From contig NZ_QXFN01000002.1 of the NCBI RefSeq assembly GCF_004886325.1, positions 310,001 to 374,000 on the forward strand: a stretch of DNA of 64,000 nt, written 5' to 3'. A program made the translations under genes and the position numbers. This DNA comes from Cellulomonas telluris. Its GTDB lineage: Bacteria > Actinomycetota > Actinomycetes > Actinomycetales > Cellulomonadaceae. Shown in pieces: positions 34,881 through 44,563 of this stretch. Each line of letters begins with the position of its first letter. Position 1 is the first letter of the stretch. The notes below the pieces were generated by a model. It had not been told where the DNA came from. It saw nothing but the letters and a program-made list of their open reading frames with translations, and ran no database searches.

Positions 34881-36710
34881 GTGGAGCACCCGGGTCCGTC
34901 GGAGACCGGCACCGGCACCGTCGCGCCGGTCCTGACCGAGCCCGGCGCGAGCGGGCCGGCCGCCCTGCCGGCCGCAGCCGCAGCGCCCCGGCGCCGGCGT
35001 CGCACCGTGCTCCGCGTCGTGCTCGCCGTCCTCGTCCTGCTCCTCCTCGCCGCCGGCTGGGTCACGCTCCGTGCGGCGCAGGCGGGCCTGGCCCTGCGGG
35101 ACGCGGCGGCCGGGCTCGAGGTGGTCGACATCGACCTCGAGGACCCCGGGACCGCTGCGGACGACCTCGCCGCCCTGCGCACGCACACCTCGCGGGCCCG
35201 TGCCGCGGCCGCCGACCCGGTGTGGCGGGCGGCCGAGGTGGTCCCCGTGGCGGGGGAGCAGCTCACCGCGGTCCGGGTCGTCGCCACGGTCGCGGACGAC
35301 GTCGCGCGGGACGCGCTGCCCGCGGTCCGCGACGTGAGCGCCCTCCTCGACGGCGGGCTGCGCCGCGCCGACGGTCGGGTCGACGTCGACGCCGTCGAGC
35401 GCGCCGCCGGGTCCCTGGCGACGGCGGCGGCCACGACCTCCACGGCGCACGACCGGCTCGCGGCGCTCGACCCGGACCGCCTCGTCGGACGCCTGGCCGA
35501 CGCCGTCCGGGACGCGCAGGGCGTCGCCTCGCGCGCCGACGCGTCGCTCGGTCCCGCCGCGCGGGGAGCCGCGCTGCTGCCGGAGCTCCTCGGCGCGGAC
35601 GGTCCGCGCACGTACCTCGTCCTGGCGCTGAACTCGGCGGAGCTGCGGGCCCCGGGCGGCATCGTCGGGGCGATCACGGCGGTGTGGGCCGAGGACGGCG
35701 CGCTGACCGTGGTCGGGCAGCGCAGCACGGTCGAGCTGGGCGTGCTGGACTCGCCGGTCCTGCCGCTGACGGCGGAGGAGCTCGCGACCCACACCGACCG
35801 CCTCGGGCGCTGGCTGCAGAACGCCTCGCTCACGCCGCACTTCCCCCGCACCGCCGAGCTCGTCGCCGCCCGCTGGCAGCGCGACGTGGGCGGCCCGGTC
35901 GACGGCGTCGTGGCGACCGACCCGCTCGCCATCGCGCGGGTCGTCGACGTCGTCGGCCCGGTGCCGGGCCCTGACGGCGGTGCGCTCACGGGCGGGGCGC
36001 TCGTGCACACGCTGCTGCGGGACGTGCCGCTGACGCACCCGGACGAGGAGTCGGACGCGCTGTTCGCCGCGGTGGCGGCGTCCGTCGTGTCCGCGGTCGG
36101 CCAGGGCGAGGGCGCGACGCCCGAGCTGGTCCGCGCGCTCGTGCGCGCGGTCGACGAGCGGCGGCTGCGGGTCTGGTCCGCGCACGTGGACGAGCAGGAG
36201 GTGGTGGCCGGCTCGGTCGTGGGCGCCGCCTTCCTCGGCCCTGGCGCCGCCGGGGACCCCGGGCTGTTCCTCGACGACGCGAGCCAGAGCAAGCTCGGGC
36301 TGGACCTGAGGACCGCCGTCGACTTCCGGGACGCGCGCTGCGACGGGCCCGCGCCGCGCGTGACGGCTGTCCTGACCCTGGACTACCGGCCGCCGGCCGA
36401 CGTCGCGACGTTCCCGGTCTCGGTGCTCGGGGCCCGGGGCCTCAGCGGGCCGCCGGGCACGTTGGCGACGGTCGTGTCCGCGTGGGCCCGGGTGGGCGAC
36501 CCGGCGGCCACCGTGCGGCGGGACGGCGCGGTCGTCGGCGGGACGAGCACGACCGTCGCCGGTCGGCAGGTGCAGCAGGTCACGTCCGTCCTCCTCCCGG
36601 GCGGCCGGCAGGAGGTCGCGGTCGACCTCCCCTTGCGCGACGGGGCCGTGACGCTCTGGACCACGCCGACGGTGACGTCCCCGGGGGTCGCGTCCTTCCG
36701 CTGCCCCTGA
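34881..36710 (+). CDS. DUF4012 domain protein (copy 2)
   Basis: 609 residues. A Pro/Ala-rich cytosolic part, an RRRRR patch and one membrane segment (VLRVVLAVLVLLLLAAGWVT, about 43-62) precede an extracellular DUF4012 region with TYLVLALNSAELRAPGGIVG as signature and LTPHFPRTAELVAARWQ. It is a clear paralogue of the protein at 15700-17547 and, like it, is followed by an LAVTG-anchored protein. Two copies of CCGGGTGA lie in the 93 bases upstream (34809-34830). Function unknown. Confidence 0.85.
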   Translation: MEHPGPSETGTGTVAPVLTEPGASGPAALPAAAAAPRRRRRTVLRVVLAVLVLLLLAAGWVTLRAAQAGLALRDAAAGLEVVDIDLEDPGTAADDLAALRTHTSRARAAAADPVWRAAEVVPVAGEQLTAVRVVATVADDVARDALPAVRDVSALLDGGLRRADGRVDVDAVERAAGSLATAAATTSTAHDRLAALDPDRLVGRLADAVRDAQGVASRADASLGPAARGAALLPELLGADGPRTYLVLALNSAELRAPGGIVGAITAVWAEDGALTVVGQRSTVELGVLDSPVLPLTAEELATHTDRLGRWLQNASLTPHFPRTAELVAARWQRDVGGPVDGVVATDPLAIARVVDVVGPVPGPDGGALTGGALVHTLLRDVPLTHPDEESDALFAAVAASVVSAVGQGEGATPELVRALVRAVDERRLRVWSAHVDEQEVVAGSVVGAAFLGPGAAGDPGLFLDDASQSKLGLDLRTAVDFRDARCDGPAPRVTAVLTLDYRPPADVATFPVSVLGARGLSGPPGTLATVVSAWARVGDPAATVRRDGAVVGGTSTTVAGRQVQQVTSVLLPGGRQEVAVDLPLRDGAVTLWTTPTVTSPGVASFRCP

Positions 36711-36761
36711 CCCGTCGGGCGCCGAGCCGGCGGGCGTGGGCACCGAGGACCGGGAGCAGGC

Positions 36762-36796
36762 CGGGTGAAAAGGGGCAGAACGGGTGGAATCACCCG
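36762..36796 (+). promoter_or_regulatory. CGGGTG repeat cluster upstream of LAVTG copy 2
   Basis: CGGGTGAAA (36762) is followed 19 bases on by the inverted repeat CGGGTG-GAAT-CACCCG (36781-36796). The block lies 75-109 bases before the ATG at 36871 and could be an operator. Confidence 0.3.
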
Positions 36797-36870
36797 TCCG
36801 ACGACTGGTCGCGAAGCCGCCGTAAGACGACGATGAGCCCGAAATGTCCGTATCGATGCGGGGAGCAGCC

Positions 36871-37542
36871 ATGCGCCAGACACTCCGGGCCGTGGGAGCC
36901 GCGGCCCTCCTCCTCGCGTCGGTCGGACTCGCCCCCGCCGTCGCGTCCGCCACGCCGGCGCCCACGCCCACCGACGACTGCGAGCGCGAGGTCGACGTCT
37001 ACGGTGCGCCGCTGCCCTGCGAGCTGGTCGTCGACGTCCTCACCCCGATCTGCGACAACGACGTGCCGCGCCTGCGGTACGCGATCGGCGTCGTCGGCAG
37101 CAGCGGCTCGACGGTCGACATCACGTGGGTCGACCCGGCGGGCGACGACGTCGTGTACACCGACCAGCCGCTGAGCGGCACGGTGCCGTGGCCGGGCGCG
37201 GTCGTCGGACCCGCGGGGCAGGCCCTCGACTGGCCGGGCTGGCGGCTGGAGGGCGGCCGGTGGGTCGAGGGCGACGAGTTCGACTGGGTGCGGCCGGACG
37301 TGACGGTCCGCTTCGACGTGAACCCGTCGGCGACCGTGTCCGTCGCCTACCCGCCCTCGTCCCCGCAGTGCGTGACCTCGCCGCCCCGCTCCGAGGTGCT
37401 CGCGGCACCCGCGGAGCCCGGTGGGCGGGCCGAGGTGCTCGCCGTCACGGGTGCGCAGGTGGGCCTGCTGGCCGCGGGGGCGGTCGGTCTCGTCGGCCTC
37501 GGTGCGGGCGCCGTCGTGCTGCGCCGGCGCCGCGAGGGCTGA
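36871..37542 (+). CDS. Secreted protein with LAVTG sorting signal (copy 2)
   Basis: 223 residues. Signal peptide (MRQTLRAVGAAALLLASVGL, cleavage near ASA at about 28), an extracellular domain with four cysteines (two likely disulphides), then EVLAVTG, a hydrophobic stretch (GLLAAGAVGLVGLGAGAVVL) and RRRREG. Class E sortase substrate by motif. ATG 36871 is preferred because GGGGAG precedes it by 5 bases; an ATG at 36844 would add nine residues. Apart from the anchor, the domain is not similar by eye to the LAVTG protein at 17614, but both follow a DUF4012 gene. Confidence 0.82.
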   Translation: MRQTLRAVGAAALLLASVGLAPAVASATPAPTPTDDCEREVDVYGAPLPCELVVDVLTPICDNDVPRLRYAIGVVGSSGSTVDITWVDPAGDDVVYTDQPLSGTVPWPGAVVGPAGQALDWPGWRLEGGRWVEGDEFDWVRPDVTVRFDVNPSATVSVAYPPSSPQCVTSPPRSEVLAAPAEPGGRAEVLAVTGAQVGLLAAGAVGLVGLGAGAVVLRRRREG

Positions 37543-37546
37543 CGCC

Positions 37547-37584
37547 ACGACGCCCGCCACGGCACCTCGCCGGGCGGGCGTCGT
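37547..37584. terminator. Bidirectional terminator hairpin
   Basis: Perfect 12-base stem ACGACGCCCGCC (37547-37558) with complement at 37573-37584 and a 14-base loop, placed between the convergent LAVTG gene and serC. Confidence 0.7.
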
Positions 37585-37593
37585 CGTGCGGGC

Positions 37594-38841
<1,248 letters not shown>

Positions 38842-38842
38842 C

Positions 38843-38848
38843 TACCCT
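38843..38848 (+). promoter_or_regulatory. Putative -10 box for dtxR-like gene
   Basis: TACCCT in the context ACTACCCTGGGACCGGCAC; an identical TACCCTGG block occurs at 40972 before the HNH gene. No clear -35 is seen. Confidence 0.3.
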
Positions 38849-38904
38849 GGGACCGGCACGCGGCGGGCGGACCTGCCGCGCGGAGCGACGTGGGAGGCCG
38901 AGCG

Positions 38905-39600
38905 GTGAGCGACCTGATCGACACGACGGAGATGTACCTCAAGACGATCTACGAGCTCACCGAGGAAGGCATCACCCCCCTGCGCGCGCGGATCGCGGAG
39001 CGCCTGGGCCACTCGGGGCCGACCGTGTCGCAGACCGTCGCGCGCATGGAGCGGGACGGGCTCGTCGTCGTCACGGGGGACCGGCACCTCGAGCTCACCG
39101 AGCCCGGCCTGCAGAAGGCCGTCCGCGTGATGCGCAAGCACCGGCTGGCCGAGCGCCTCCTCACCGACGTGATCGGGCTGGACTGGCCGCACGTGCACGA
39201 GGAGGCGTGCCGCTGGGAGCACGTCATGAGCGAGCGCGTCGAGAAGCGCCTGGCCGCGCTCCTCGACCACCCGCACTTCGACCCCTACGGCAACCCGATC
39301 CCGGGCCTGGACGAGATCGGCGAGGAGCGGGCACCGGTGCGCTTCCTCGACGGCGTCGTGCCGCTCACGGCGGCGAACGGCGCGGCGGCGGACGCCACGG
39401 CGGTCGTCGCGCGGATCGCGGAGCCGCTGCAGGTCGACGTCGAGCTGCTCGAGCGGCTCGCGGAGGCGGGCGTGCGCCCGGGCGCCGAGGTCGCCGTGGA
39501 GCGCGCCGGCGGCGTCGTGACCGTCGGCGCCCCGGGGTCCGCGACGGTCGTGGACCTGCCGCCGGAGATCGCCCGGCACATCTTCGTCGGCGTCGCCTGA
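38905..39600 (+). CDS. DtxR/IdeR-family metal-dependent regulator
   Basis: 231 residues. N-terminal winged helix (DTTEMYLKTIYELTEEGI, HSGPTVSQTVARMERDGLV), dimerisation and metal-binding domain with HEEACRWEHVMS (Cys, Glu and His ligands) and HPHFDPYGNPIPG, and a C-terminal SH3-like domain. Iron- or manganese-activated repressor. GTG 38905 follows GGGAGG at 7 bases. No obvious metal-uptake gene is adjacent. Confidence 0.93.
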   Translation: MSDLIDTTEMYLKTIYELTEEGITPLRARIAERLGHSGPTVSQTVARMERDGLVVVTGDRHLELTEPGLQKAVRVMRKHRLAERLLTDVIGLDWPHVHEEACRWEHVMSERVEKRLAALLDHPHFDPYGNPIPGLDEIGEERAPVRFLDGVVPLTAANGAAADATAVVARIAEPLQVDVELLERLAEAGVRPGAEVAVERAGGVVTVGAPGSATVVDLPPEIARHIFVGVA

Positions 39601-39809
39601 CCCCGCCCGGCCGGTGCCGCGGCCGCCCGCGAGGCGGTCACGGACGTCCCCCGCGCGGGTGAACTCGCACACACCCCGCCGCACCCGGAGCGCTCCCACG
39701 TCGCGCTCCGCGGTGCGGCGCTGCACGTCAGGGCGGGTGTCCCGGTGCGGCACCCGGGTGACCCCCGGACGGACGTCCATGACCGTTCCGAGATCGTCGT
39801 GACCGGAGC

Positions 39810-39838
39810 GTGACAATCGCCGGAGCGGCATGTACGTT
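39810..39838 (+). promoter_or_regulatory. Promoter of the riboswitch-NlpC/P60 transcript
   Basis: GTGACA (39810-39815) and TACGTT (39833-39838) are separated by exactly 17 bases, fitting sigma-70-type -35 and actinobacterial -10 elements. The expected start near 39845 lies about 35 bases before the riboswitch. Confidence 0.55.
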
Positions 39839-39879
39839 CGTCCTGCTTCTCGGAACCCTCCTCCGTGGAAGCCCTCGCG

Positions 39880-40080
39880 CGGAACGCCGAACCCTGCCGC
39901 CGCTCGAGGTTCCGTACGACTCGCCGGCAGGGGCGGGGGACCCAATCGTGGGTACCGGAGACGGTGCCCTTGGGGTGAAGCCGGGCGGACGGTCCGACGG
40001 CTCGCGTGAGCGAGCAGGTCGGGACGGACGACCGGCCGGGTGTTCTCCCACCCGAACCCGACAGCTCACCTCGTAGGCGA
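39880..40080 (+). ncRNA. ydaO/yuaA-type cyclic di-AMP riboswitch
   Basis: The conserved pieces appear in order: CGCCGAACCCTGCC (39885-39898), GGGGGACCCAA (about 39935-39946), CTTGGGGTGAAG (about 39969-39981), and CCCGAACCCGACAGCTCACC with CTCGTAGGCG at the end (to 40079), where GGCG can pair with the CGCC at the start. In actinobacteria this class precedes cell-wall hydrolase genes and turns them off when c-di-AMP is high. The aptamer ends about two bases before the ribosome site, so control may be at translation. Recognition is by motif; the boundaries are approximate. Confidence 0.85.
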
Positions 40081-40095
40081 CAGGAGAGGCACACG

Positions 40096-40890
40096 TTGTC
40101 CGAGAGCACCATCCGGGCGCGCCACCGCGCCGCGCGTCGTCCGTCGACGCCGCTGACCGAGCTCGCGAGCGCCGCCTCCGAGCAGATGGGGACCGTCGGC
40201 CGTCGTTCCGCCGTCGTCGCCGCGTCCTCCGGCCTCATGGTCTCCATGCTGGCCCTTCCCTCCAGCGCTGCCCCCGGTGAGTCCGGCGGCGCGCTCGCCG
40301 CGGTCGACACCGCGGCCCTGACGGCCTCCGCGCGAGCCGTCCTCAACACGTCGCCGGTCGTCTCGGCCCCGGCCGAGGCCGTCTTCACGGTCGACGCGCC
40401 GGCGGTCACCGCCGTCAAGCCGACCCCGCCGCCGCCGCCCGCCCGGGAGCCGGAGCCGACGCGCTCCCGCGCCGCGTCGCGGACCGCGGAGCGTGCCGCC
40501 GCCTCGACCGAGGCCGCGGCACCGCAGGCGGCGAACAACCCGGTCCCGCAGAGCGTGTCGGGCAACGCGGTCCTCGAGGTCGCCGCCCGCTACGTCGGCG
40601 TCCCGTACGTCTCCGGCGGCAGCACGCCGGACGGCTTCGACTGCTCGGGCTTCACGTCGTACGTGTACGCCCAGCTCGGCATCAACCTGCCGCGCACCTC
40701 GTCGGCCCAGCGCAACGCGGGCACGGTCGTCTCGCGGGCGGACGCCCAGCCGGGCGACCTCATCTGGAGCCCCGGCCATATCGGCATCTACGCCGGCGGC
40801 GACATGATGATCGACGCCCCTCGCCCGGGCAAGACGGTGCAGTTCCGCTCCATCTGGCAGAGCTCGCCGACGTTCATCCGGATCGGCTGA
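40096..40890 (+). CDS. NlpC/P60 cell-wall endopeptidase, riboswitch-controlled
   Basis: 264 residues. A long N-terminal region includes an export signal (about 35-58, VVAASSGLMVSMLALPSSAA), then a Pro/Ala-rich linker (about 115-150) and a C-terminal NlpC/P60 domain with catalytic DGFDCSGFTSYVY, the histidine in SPGHIGIYAG and the final acid/polar region DAPRPG. It should cut peptide stems of peptidoglycan. TTG 40096 follows AGGAGAGG; the frame is open further up but that is the riboswitch. Neighbouring leader predicts repression by c-di-AMP. Confidence 0.92.
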   Translation: MSESTIRARHRAARRPSTPLTELASAASEQMGTVGRRSAVVAASSGLMVSMLALPSSAAPGESGGALAAVDTAALTASARAVLNTSPVVSAPAEAVFTVDAPAVTAVKPTPPPPPAREPEPTRSRAASRTAERAAASTEAAAPQAANNPVPQSVSGNAVLEVAARYVGVPYVSGGSTPDGFDCSGFTSYVYAQLGINLPRTSSAQRNAGTVVSRADAQPGDLIWSPGHIGIYAGGDMMIDAPRPGKTVQFRSIWQSSPTFIRIG

Positions 40891-40906
40891 CCGGACACGC
40901 CGTGAC

Positions 40907-40945
40907 ACGAGGCCCCGACGACCACCGCGGTCGTCGGGGCCTCGT
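40907..40945 (+). terminator. Terminator after the NlpC/P60 gene
   Basis: Perfect 17-base stem (ACGAGGCCCCGACGACC and complement) with a 5-base loop, starting 17 bases after the stop codon. No T-tract. Confidence 0.75.
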
Positions 40946-41051
40946 CGCGTCCGGCGCAAAGTGCGTGCGCGTACCCTGGTCCCGCATCGACGCTGTTCCT
41001 TCTCGCCGGACCGGCAGCCAGCCGGTCCGACCACCGAGGTCAGGAGTGCAC

Positions 41052-41600
41052 GTGCTGACGACCGTCCCCGCGCAGGGCCCCGCCACCGGCCCTGCTCCCG
41101 CTCCCGCGCCGACACGCACGCTGCTGCTCAACGCGAGCGGTGAACCGCTCTGCGTCGTGACGATGCACCGCGCCGTCGTGCTCGTCATGACGGGCAAGGC
41201 GACCGTCCTCGAGTCCGAGGGCCGCGTCCTGCACTCGGCCCGCGAGCAGATCCCGCTGCCCGTGGTTCTGGTGCTCACCCGCTACGTGCACGTGCCGTCG
41301 CGCCGGCCCGTGCCCCCGACGCGTCGCAGCGTGCTGCAGCGCGACGACCACCGGTGCGCCTACTGCGGTGGCGGGGCCGACACGGTCGACCACGTCCACC
41401 CGCGCTCCCGGGGCGGCCGCCACGAGTGGACGAACGTCGTCGCGGCCTGCGCCCGGTGCAACCACCGCAAGGCGGACCGCACGCTCGCGGAGCTCGGGTG
41501 GGAGCTGCCGTCCCGGCCGCGGGCCCCGCGGTGGTCCTTCACCGTGGGGGGCGCGGCGGCCCGGACGGAGCCGGCCTGGTCCCGCTACCTCGTCGCCTGA
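41052..41600 (+). CDS. HNH endonuclease-domain protein
   Basis: 182 residues. An N-terminal beta-rich part (TLLLNASGEPLCVVTMHRAV) typical of the actinobacterial HNH family is followed by CAYCGGGADTVDHVHPRSRG and CARCNHRKADRT: two CxxC zinc pairs around the DH-H-N HNH core. The biological role of this common family is unclear. GTG 41052 follows AGGAG by 5 bases; a GTG at 41046 is possible. TACCCT at 40972 may be the -10 box. Confidence 0.92.
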   Translation: MLTTVPAQGPATGPAPAPAPTRTLLLNASGEPLCVVTMHRAVVLVMTGKATVLESEGRVLHSAREQIPLPVVLVLTRYVHVPSRRPVPPTRRSVLQRDDHRCAYCGGGADTVDHVHPRSRGGRHEWTNVVAACARCNHRKADRTLAELGWELPSRPRAPRWSFTVGGAAARTEPAWSRYLVA

Positions 41601-41718
41601 CCGGGCGTCGACCGGGACGTTCGTCGCCCCGCCGAGGGTCATGGTTGTGCCACGATAGCTTCAGGAAAGCACCTGAGCAGGGTCGCGACGGCGCGGCGGG
41701 CAGCACGCGGAGGACGGT

Positions 41719-42648
41719 ATGACGCGCGAGCACGGGATCCTCGTCGGGGTGGACGGCTCGGTCGCGAGCCTGCACGCCCTCGACTGGGCGACGCACGAGG
41801 CCCGCACCCGCGGGTGCGGCCTGCGGCTGGTCGTCGCGTACGCGCTGCCCTCGTTCACCGCCGCGAGCCTGGACGGCGGCTACGCGGCGCTCGACGACGA
41901 CACGATCCGGGCCGGCGCCCAGTCGGTGCTGGACGAGGCGATGCTCCAGGTCGAGCGCGCGGGCGTGCCGGCCGAGGGGCGTGTCGTGACCGGCGACGCC
42001 GCGGCGGTGCTCGTGGACGCGTCGCGGTCCGTCGAGCTCGCCGTGGTCGGCACGCGTGGGCGCGGCGGGTTCGCCGACCGCCTCCTGGGCACGGTGTCGT
42101 CGGCGCTGCCGGCGCACTCGTGGTGCCCGACGGTCGTCGTCCCGCTGCGCGACGCCGAGGGCCACCCGGTCGACTCCGACCCGCCGCCCGTGCATCCGGT
42201 GCGCCGGATCGTCGTCGGCGTCGACGGGTCGCCGTCGGCGGAGGCGGCCCTGCGGCTCGCGATCCACGAGGCGAAGGTCTGGGAGGCGGAGCTCATCGCG
42301 GTGTCGGGCGTCCCCGTGCACGCGATGACGGGCGTGCTCGCGTGGCTGCCGTCCGCGGTGGACCACGAGCAGGTGCTCCGGGACGTCGCCGAGGGGCTGG
42401 ACGTCGTGGTCGACCGGGCGCTCGGCGGGCGCTCCGACGTCCAGGTGAAGCGGCACGTGCTGGACGGCACGGGCGCGGAGCTGCTGACGGAGTTCTCCGC
42501 GGCGACGGACCTCATCGTCGTGGGGTCGCGCGGGCGGGGCGGCTTCGCCGGTCTGCTGCTCGGCTCCACCAGCCAGGCCGTGCTGCACCACACCCGCTGC
42601 CCGGTCATGGTCGTGACGGCGCGGGGCGCGGAGGACCTGGGGATCTGA
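41719..42648 (+). CDS. Universal stress protein with two UspA domains
   Basis: 309 residues, two tandem Usp domains (about 1-150 and 160-305). Each has the start ILVGVDGS/IVVGVDGSPS and the ATP-binding end VVGTRGRGGFADRLLG/VVGSRGRGGFAGLLLG, so both halves can bind ATP. General stress role. TAGCTT at 41656 is a possible -10 box. Convergent with the Lrp gene 18 bases away. Confidence 0.93.
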   Translation: MTREHGILVGVDGSVASLHALDWATHEARTRGCGLRLVVAYALPSFTAASLDGGYAALDDDTIRAGAQSVLDEAMLQVERAGVPAEGRVVTGDAAAVLVDASRSVELAVVGTRGRGGFADRLLGTVSSALPAHSWCPTVVVPLRDAEGHPVDSDPPPVHPVRRIVVGVDGSPSAEAALRLAIHEAKVWEAELIAVSGVPVHAMTGVLAWLPSAVDHEQVLRDVAEGLDVVVDRALGGRSDVQVKRHVLDGTGAELLTEFSAATDLIVVGSRGRGGFAGLLLGSTSQAVLHHTRCPVMVVTARGAEDLGI

Positions 42649-42666
42649 CGGGCCTCGCCCGGCCTC

Positions 42667-43140
42667 TCAGGAGGCGCCGGGTGTCTCCGGCACGTCAGGG
42701 CGGCGCACGAGGGCGGAGAGCACGACGGTCGAGCGGGTGCGCGACACGAACGGCTCGGCGGCGAGACGCTCCACGACCTGCTCGAGGTGGCGCATGTCCC
42801 GGGCCCGCACCTGCAGCACGAGGTCGACGTCGCCCGTGACCGTGCTCGCCGCCACGACCTCCGGGTAGTCCTCGACGGCGGTGCGCATCGTCGCCGGGCT
42901 GGTCGAGCCGTGGCAGAACAGCTCGACGAAGGCCTCGGTGTGCCAGCCGAGGGCCGCCGGGTCGAGCCGCACGGTGAACCCGCGGATCACGCCGCGCTCG
43001 CGCAGCCGGTCGACGCGACGCTTCACCGCCGGTGCGGACAGCGCGACCTGCGCGCCGAGCTCCGCGTAGGTGGCGCGGGCGTCCTGCGCGAGCGCCCGCA
43101 GGATCGCGGTGTCGAGGTCGTCGAGACGGTCGGCGTGCAC
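42667..43140 (-). CDS. Lrp/AsnC-family transcriptional regulator
   Basis: 157 residues. N-terminal helix-turn-helix (TYAELGAQVALSAPAVKRRV) and C-terminal RAM ligand-binding domain (GFTVRLDPAALGWHTEAFVEL, VTGDVDLVLQVRARDMRHLE). GTG 43140 follows GGGAGG. Two palindromes lie directly upstream (43170-43225), typical of autoregulation. It lies near the rocD-ddaH operon, a common target of Lrp-type regulators of arginine or ornithine breakdown. Confidence 0.92.
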   Translation of the reverse strand: MHADRLDDLDTAILRALAQDARATYAELGAQVALSAPAVKRRVDRLRERGVIRGFTVRLDPAALGWHTEAFVELFCHGSTSPATMRTAVEDYPEVVAASTVTGDVDLVLQVRARDMRHLEQVVERLAAEPFVSRTRSTVVLSALVRRPDVPETPGAS

Positions 43141-43169
43141 CGGCCCATCCTCCCGCGTCCGGACCAGGC

Positions 43170-43191
43170 GTCCTGCACGCGCGTGCAGGAC
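43170..43191. promoter_or_regulatory. Perfect 22-base palindrome upstream of lrp
   Basis: GTCCTGCACGC joined to its exact complement GCGTGCAGGAC, 30 bases upstream of the lrp start. Likely operator, or a strong cruciform/hairpin in the lrp leader. Confidence 0.5.
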
Positions 43192-43200
43192 CAATGACCA

Positions 43201-43225
43201 CATGTTCCACCGATTGCGACACATG
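43201..43225. promoter_or_regulatory. CATGT-N15-ACATG inverted repeat
   Basis: An interrupted palindrome containing GATTGCGAC, between the divergent lrp and CAP-protein genes. Spacing suits an Lrp-type dimer site, by inference. Confidence 0.35.
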
Positions 43226-43293
43226 GGCTCAGGTCGGACGCTGCCCGTGCCGATGAGGTCGTGACCACGCGACCTCGCCAGGGGGGAACACGC

Positions 43294-44553
43294 ATGAGCG
43301 GACGGCAGGACTCCGGCGCACGCCCGGGGGTCGCAGGACCGACGAGCGCCACGACCGGGGCACCGCTGCTGCCCACCCAGCCCGGACCGGTCGTGTCCGC
43401 GCCGACGCCGGTGGTGCCGACCCAGGCCGGACGGGCCGCGCCCGCCCCGGCGCCGGTCGCCACCCCACCCGTCGCGCGGCCGCACGTCGCGCCGACCCGC
43501 ACCGGCGGGCTCGACCACGTCCCGCAGCAGCGCCCCGGGGGCGGGGCGCCGCGGCCCGAGCGGGCACGGCGGGCCACCGCGCTCGTCGCCGCCGCCGCGG
43601 TGCTCGCCACCGCCGGCACGGTCTGGGCCGCCGAGCAGGACCATCGCGCCCGCGCCGGCGCCGAGGCGGCCGCGCACGCCCGCGTCGCAGCTGCGGTCGA
43701 CGCCGCAGCGGTCGACGCCGGGGCACCGCGCGGGGAGACCGCGCTGGCCGGTGCCGCCGTCGCGACGGCCCAGCGGGCGGCCGCGGCCGCCGCGGCACGT
43801 GCCGCGGTGGACCGAGGCGCTGCCACGCTCGCCGCCTCGGCGCAGGCGGGCGACGGGCCCCGGGGCGCCCTGCAGCAGGCCGTCCAGGCGACGTCGACGG
43901 CGCTGGAGGCGCCCGCCGTCTCCCTCACGACCCTGCGCACGACGGCCGCCGCGGTCGCCGCACCCGAGAAGGCCGTCGTGGACGCGCAGGCCGCGTGGCA
44001 GGCCGCCGAGGACGCGCGCATCGCCGCCGAGCGTGCGGCCGCCGAGCAGGCCGCGGCCGCCGCCGCCGCGCGCACGGCCGCGCGGAGCGGTCCGCGTGCC
44101 ACGGCCCCGCGCTCCGGCGCCGCACGTGCCGTGGCCCCGCGCGGCGCGACGTCGACCAGGGCGCAGGCACCCGCGGCGGCCGCGCCGGCGCCCGCCGGTC
44201 TGCCCGTCGCGGGCTCGGAGGCCGGGGCGGGCGACGTCGGCGCGGCGCTCAACGCGCACCGCGCCGCGAACGGCCTCGGCGCGCTGAGCATCGCGCGGTC
44301 CGGGTCGCGCGTGGAGCACGCGATGCAGATGGCCGCGTCCGACAGCATCTGGCACTCCGGCACCCGGGCGGGCTCGCCGAAGGCGCGACCCGAGATCGTC
44401 GGACGGGTGTCGCCCGCGAGCGCCAGCCGGATGATCGCGGCGTACGCGGCGTCGGGCAGCCACAACGCGCAGATGCTGGGCAGCTACTCGACCGCGTACA
44501 TCGGCGTGGTGCTGCACGACGGGTGGATGTACACGTCGATCACGTTCGGCTGA
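43294..44553 (+). CDS. CAP-domain membrane-anchored protein with Ala-rich coil
   Basis: 419 residues. A Pro/Ala/Thr-rich cytosolic N-terminus (about 1-100), one membrane segment (ATALVAAAAVLATAGTVWAA), a long Ala-rich helical region (about 125-270, probably coiled coil), a basic Ala/Arg/Pro linker and a C-terminal CAP/SCP-like domain (GAALNAHRAANGLGALS, WHSGTRAGSP, GSHNAQMLGSYSTAYIGVVL). ATG 43294 follows GGGGGG. Probably a surface protein of unknown role. Confidence 0.82.
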   Translation: MSGRQDSGARPGVAGPTSATTGAPLLPTQPGPVVSAPTPVVPTQAGRAAPAPAPVATPPVARPHVAPTRTGGLDHVPQQRPGGGAPRPERARRATALVAAAAVLATAGTVWAAEQDHRARAGAEAAAHARVAAAVDAAAVDAGAPRGETALAGAAVATAQRAAAAAAARAAVDRGAATLAASAQAGDGPRGALQQAVQATSTALEAPAVSLTTLRTTAAAVAAPEKAVVDAQAAWQAAEDARIAAERAAAEQAAAAAAARTAARSGPRATAPRSGAARAVAPRGATSTRAQAPAAAAPAPAGLPVAGSEAGAGDVGAALNAHRAANGLGALSIARSGSRVEHAMQMAASDSIWHSGTRAGSPKARPEIVGRVSPASASRMIAAYAASGSHNAQMLGSYSTAYIGVVLHDGWMYTSITFG

Positions 44554-44563
44554 GGCGCGGCCG

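Larger units (their letters stand above)
39601..40095 (+). other. Non-coding leader region of the NlpC/P60 gene
   Basis: 495 bases without a gene. It holds a CGGGTGAAC motif (39656-39664), a CACCCGGGTG palindrome (39745-39754), the promoter at 39810-39838, the c-di-AMP riboswitch (about 39880-40080) and an AGGAGAGG ribosome site (40082-40089). Confidence 0.7.

Noticed and set aside
32319-36971. A 1550-codon open frame on the minus strand, and other very long shadow frames (for example 316-2298 minus, 14215-17514 minus beyond the GT gene).
   Set aside because: They lie opposite clear genes with family motifs, are rich in Arg, Ala, Gly and Pro without domains, and result from the high G+C content.
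17614-37542. A sortase gene for the two LAVTG proteins.
   Set aside because: No protein with the TLxTC sortase motif was found in the window; the enzyme must be encoded elsewhere.
39740-39765. A BldD-type operator at the CACCCGGGTG palindrome.
   Set aside because: The spacing of the half-sites is one base short of the known BldD consensus, so the match is not convincing.
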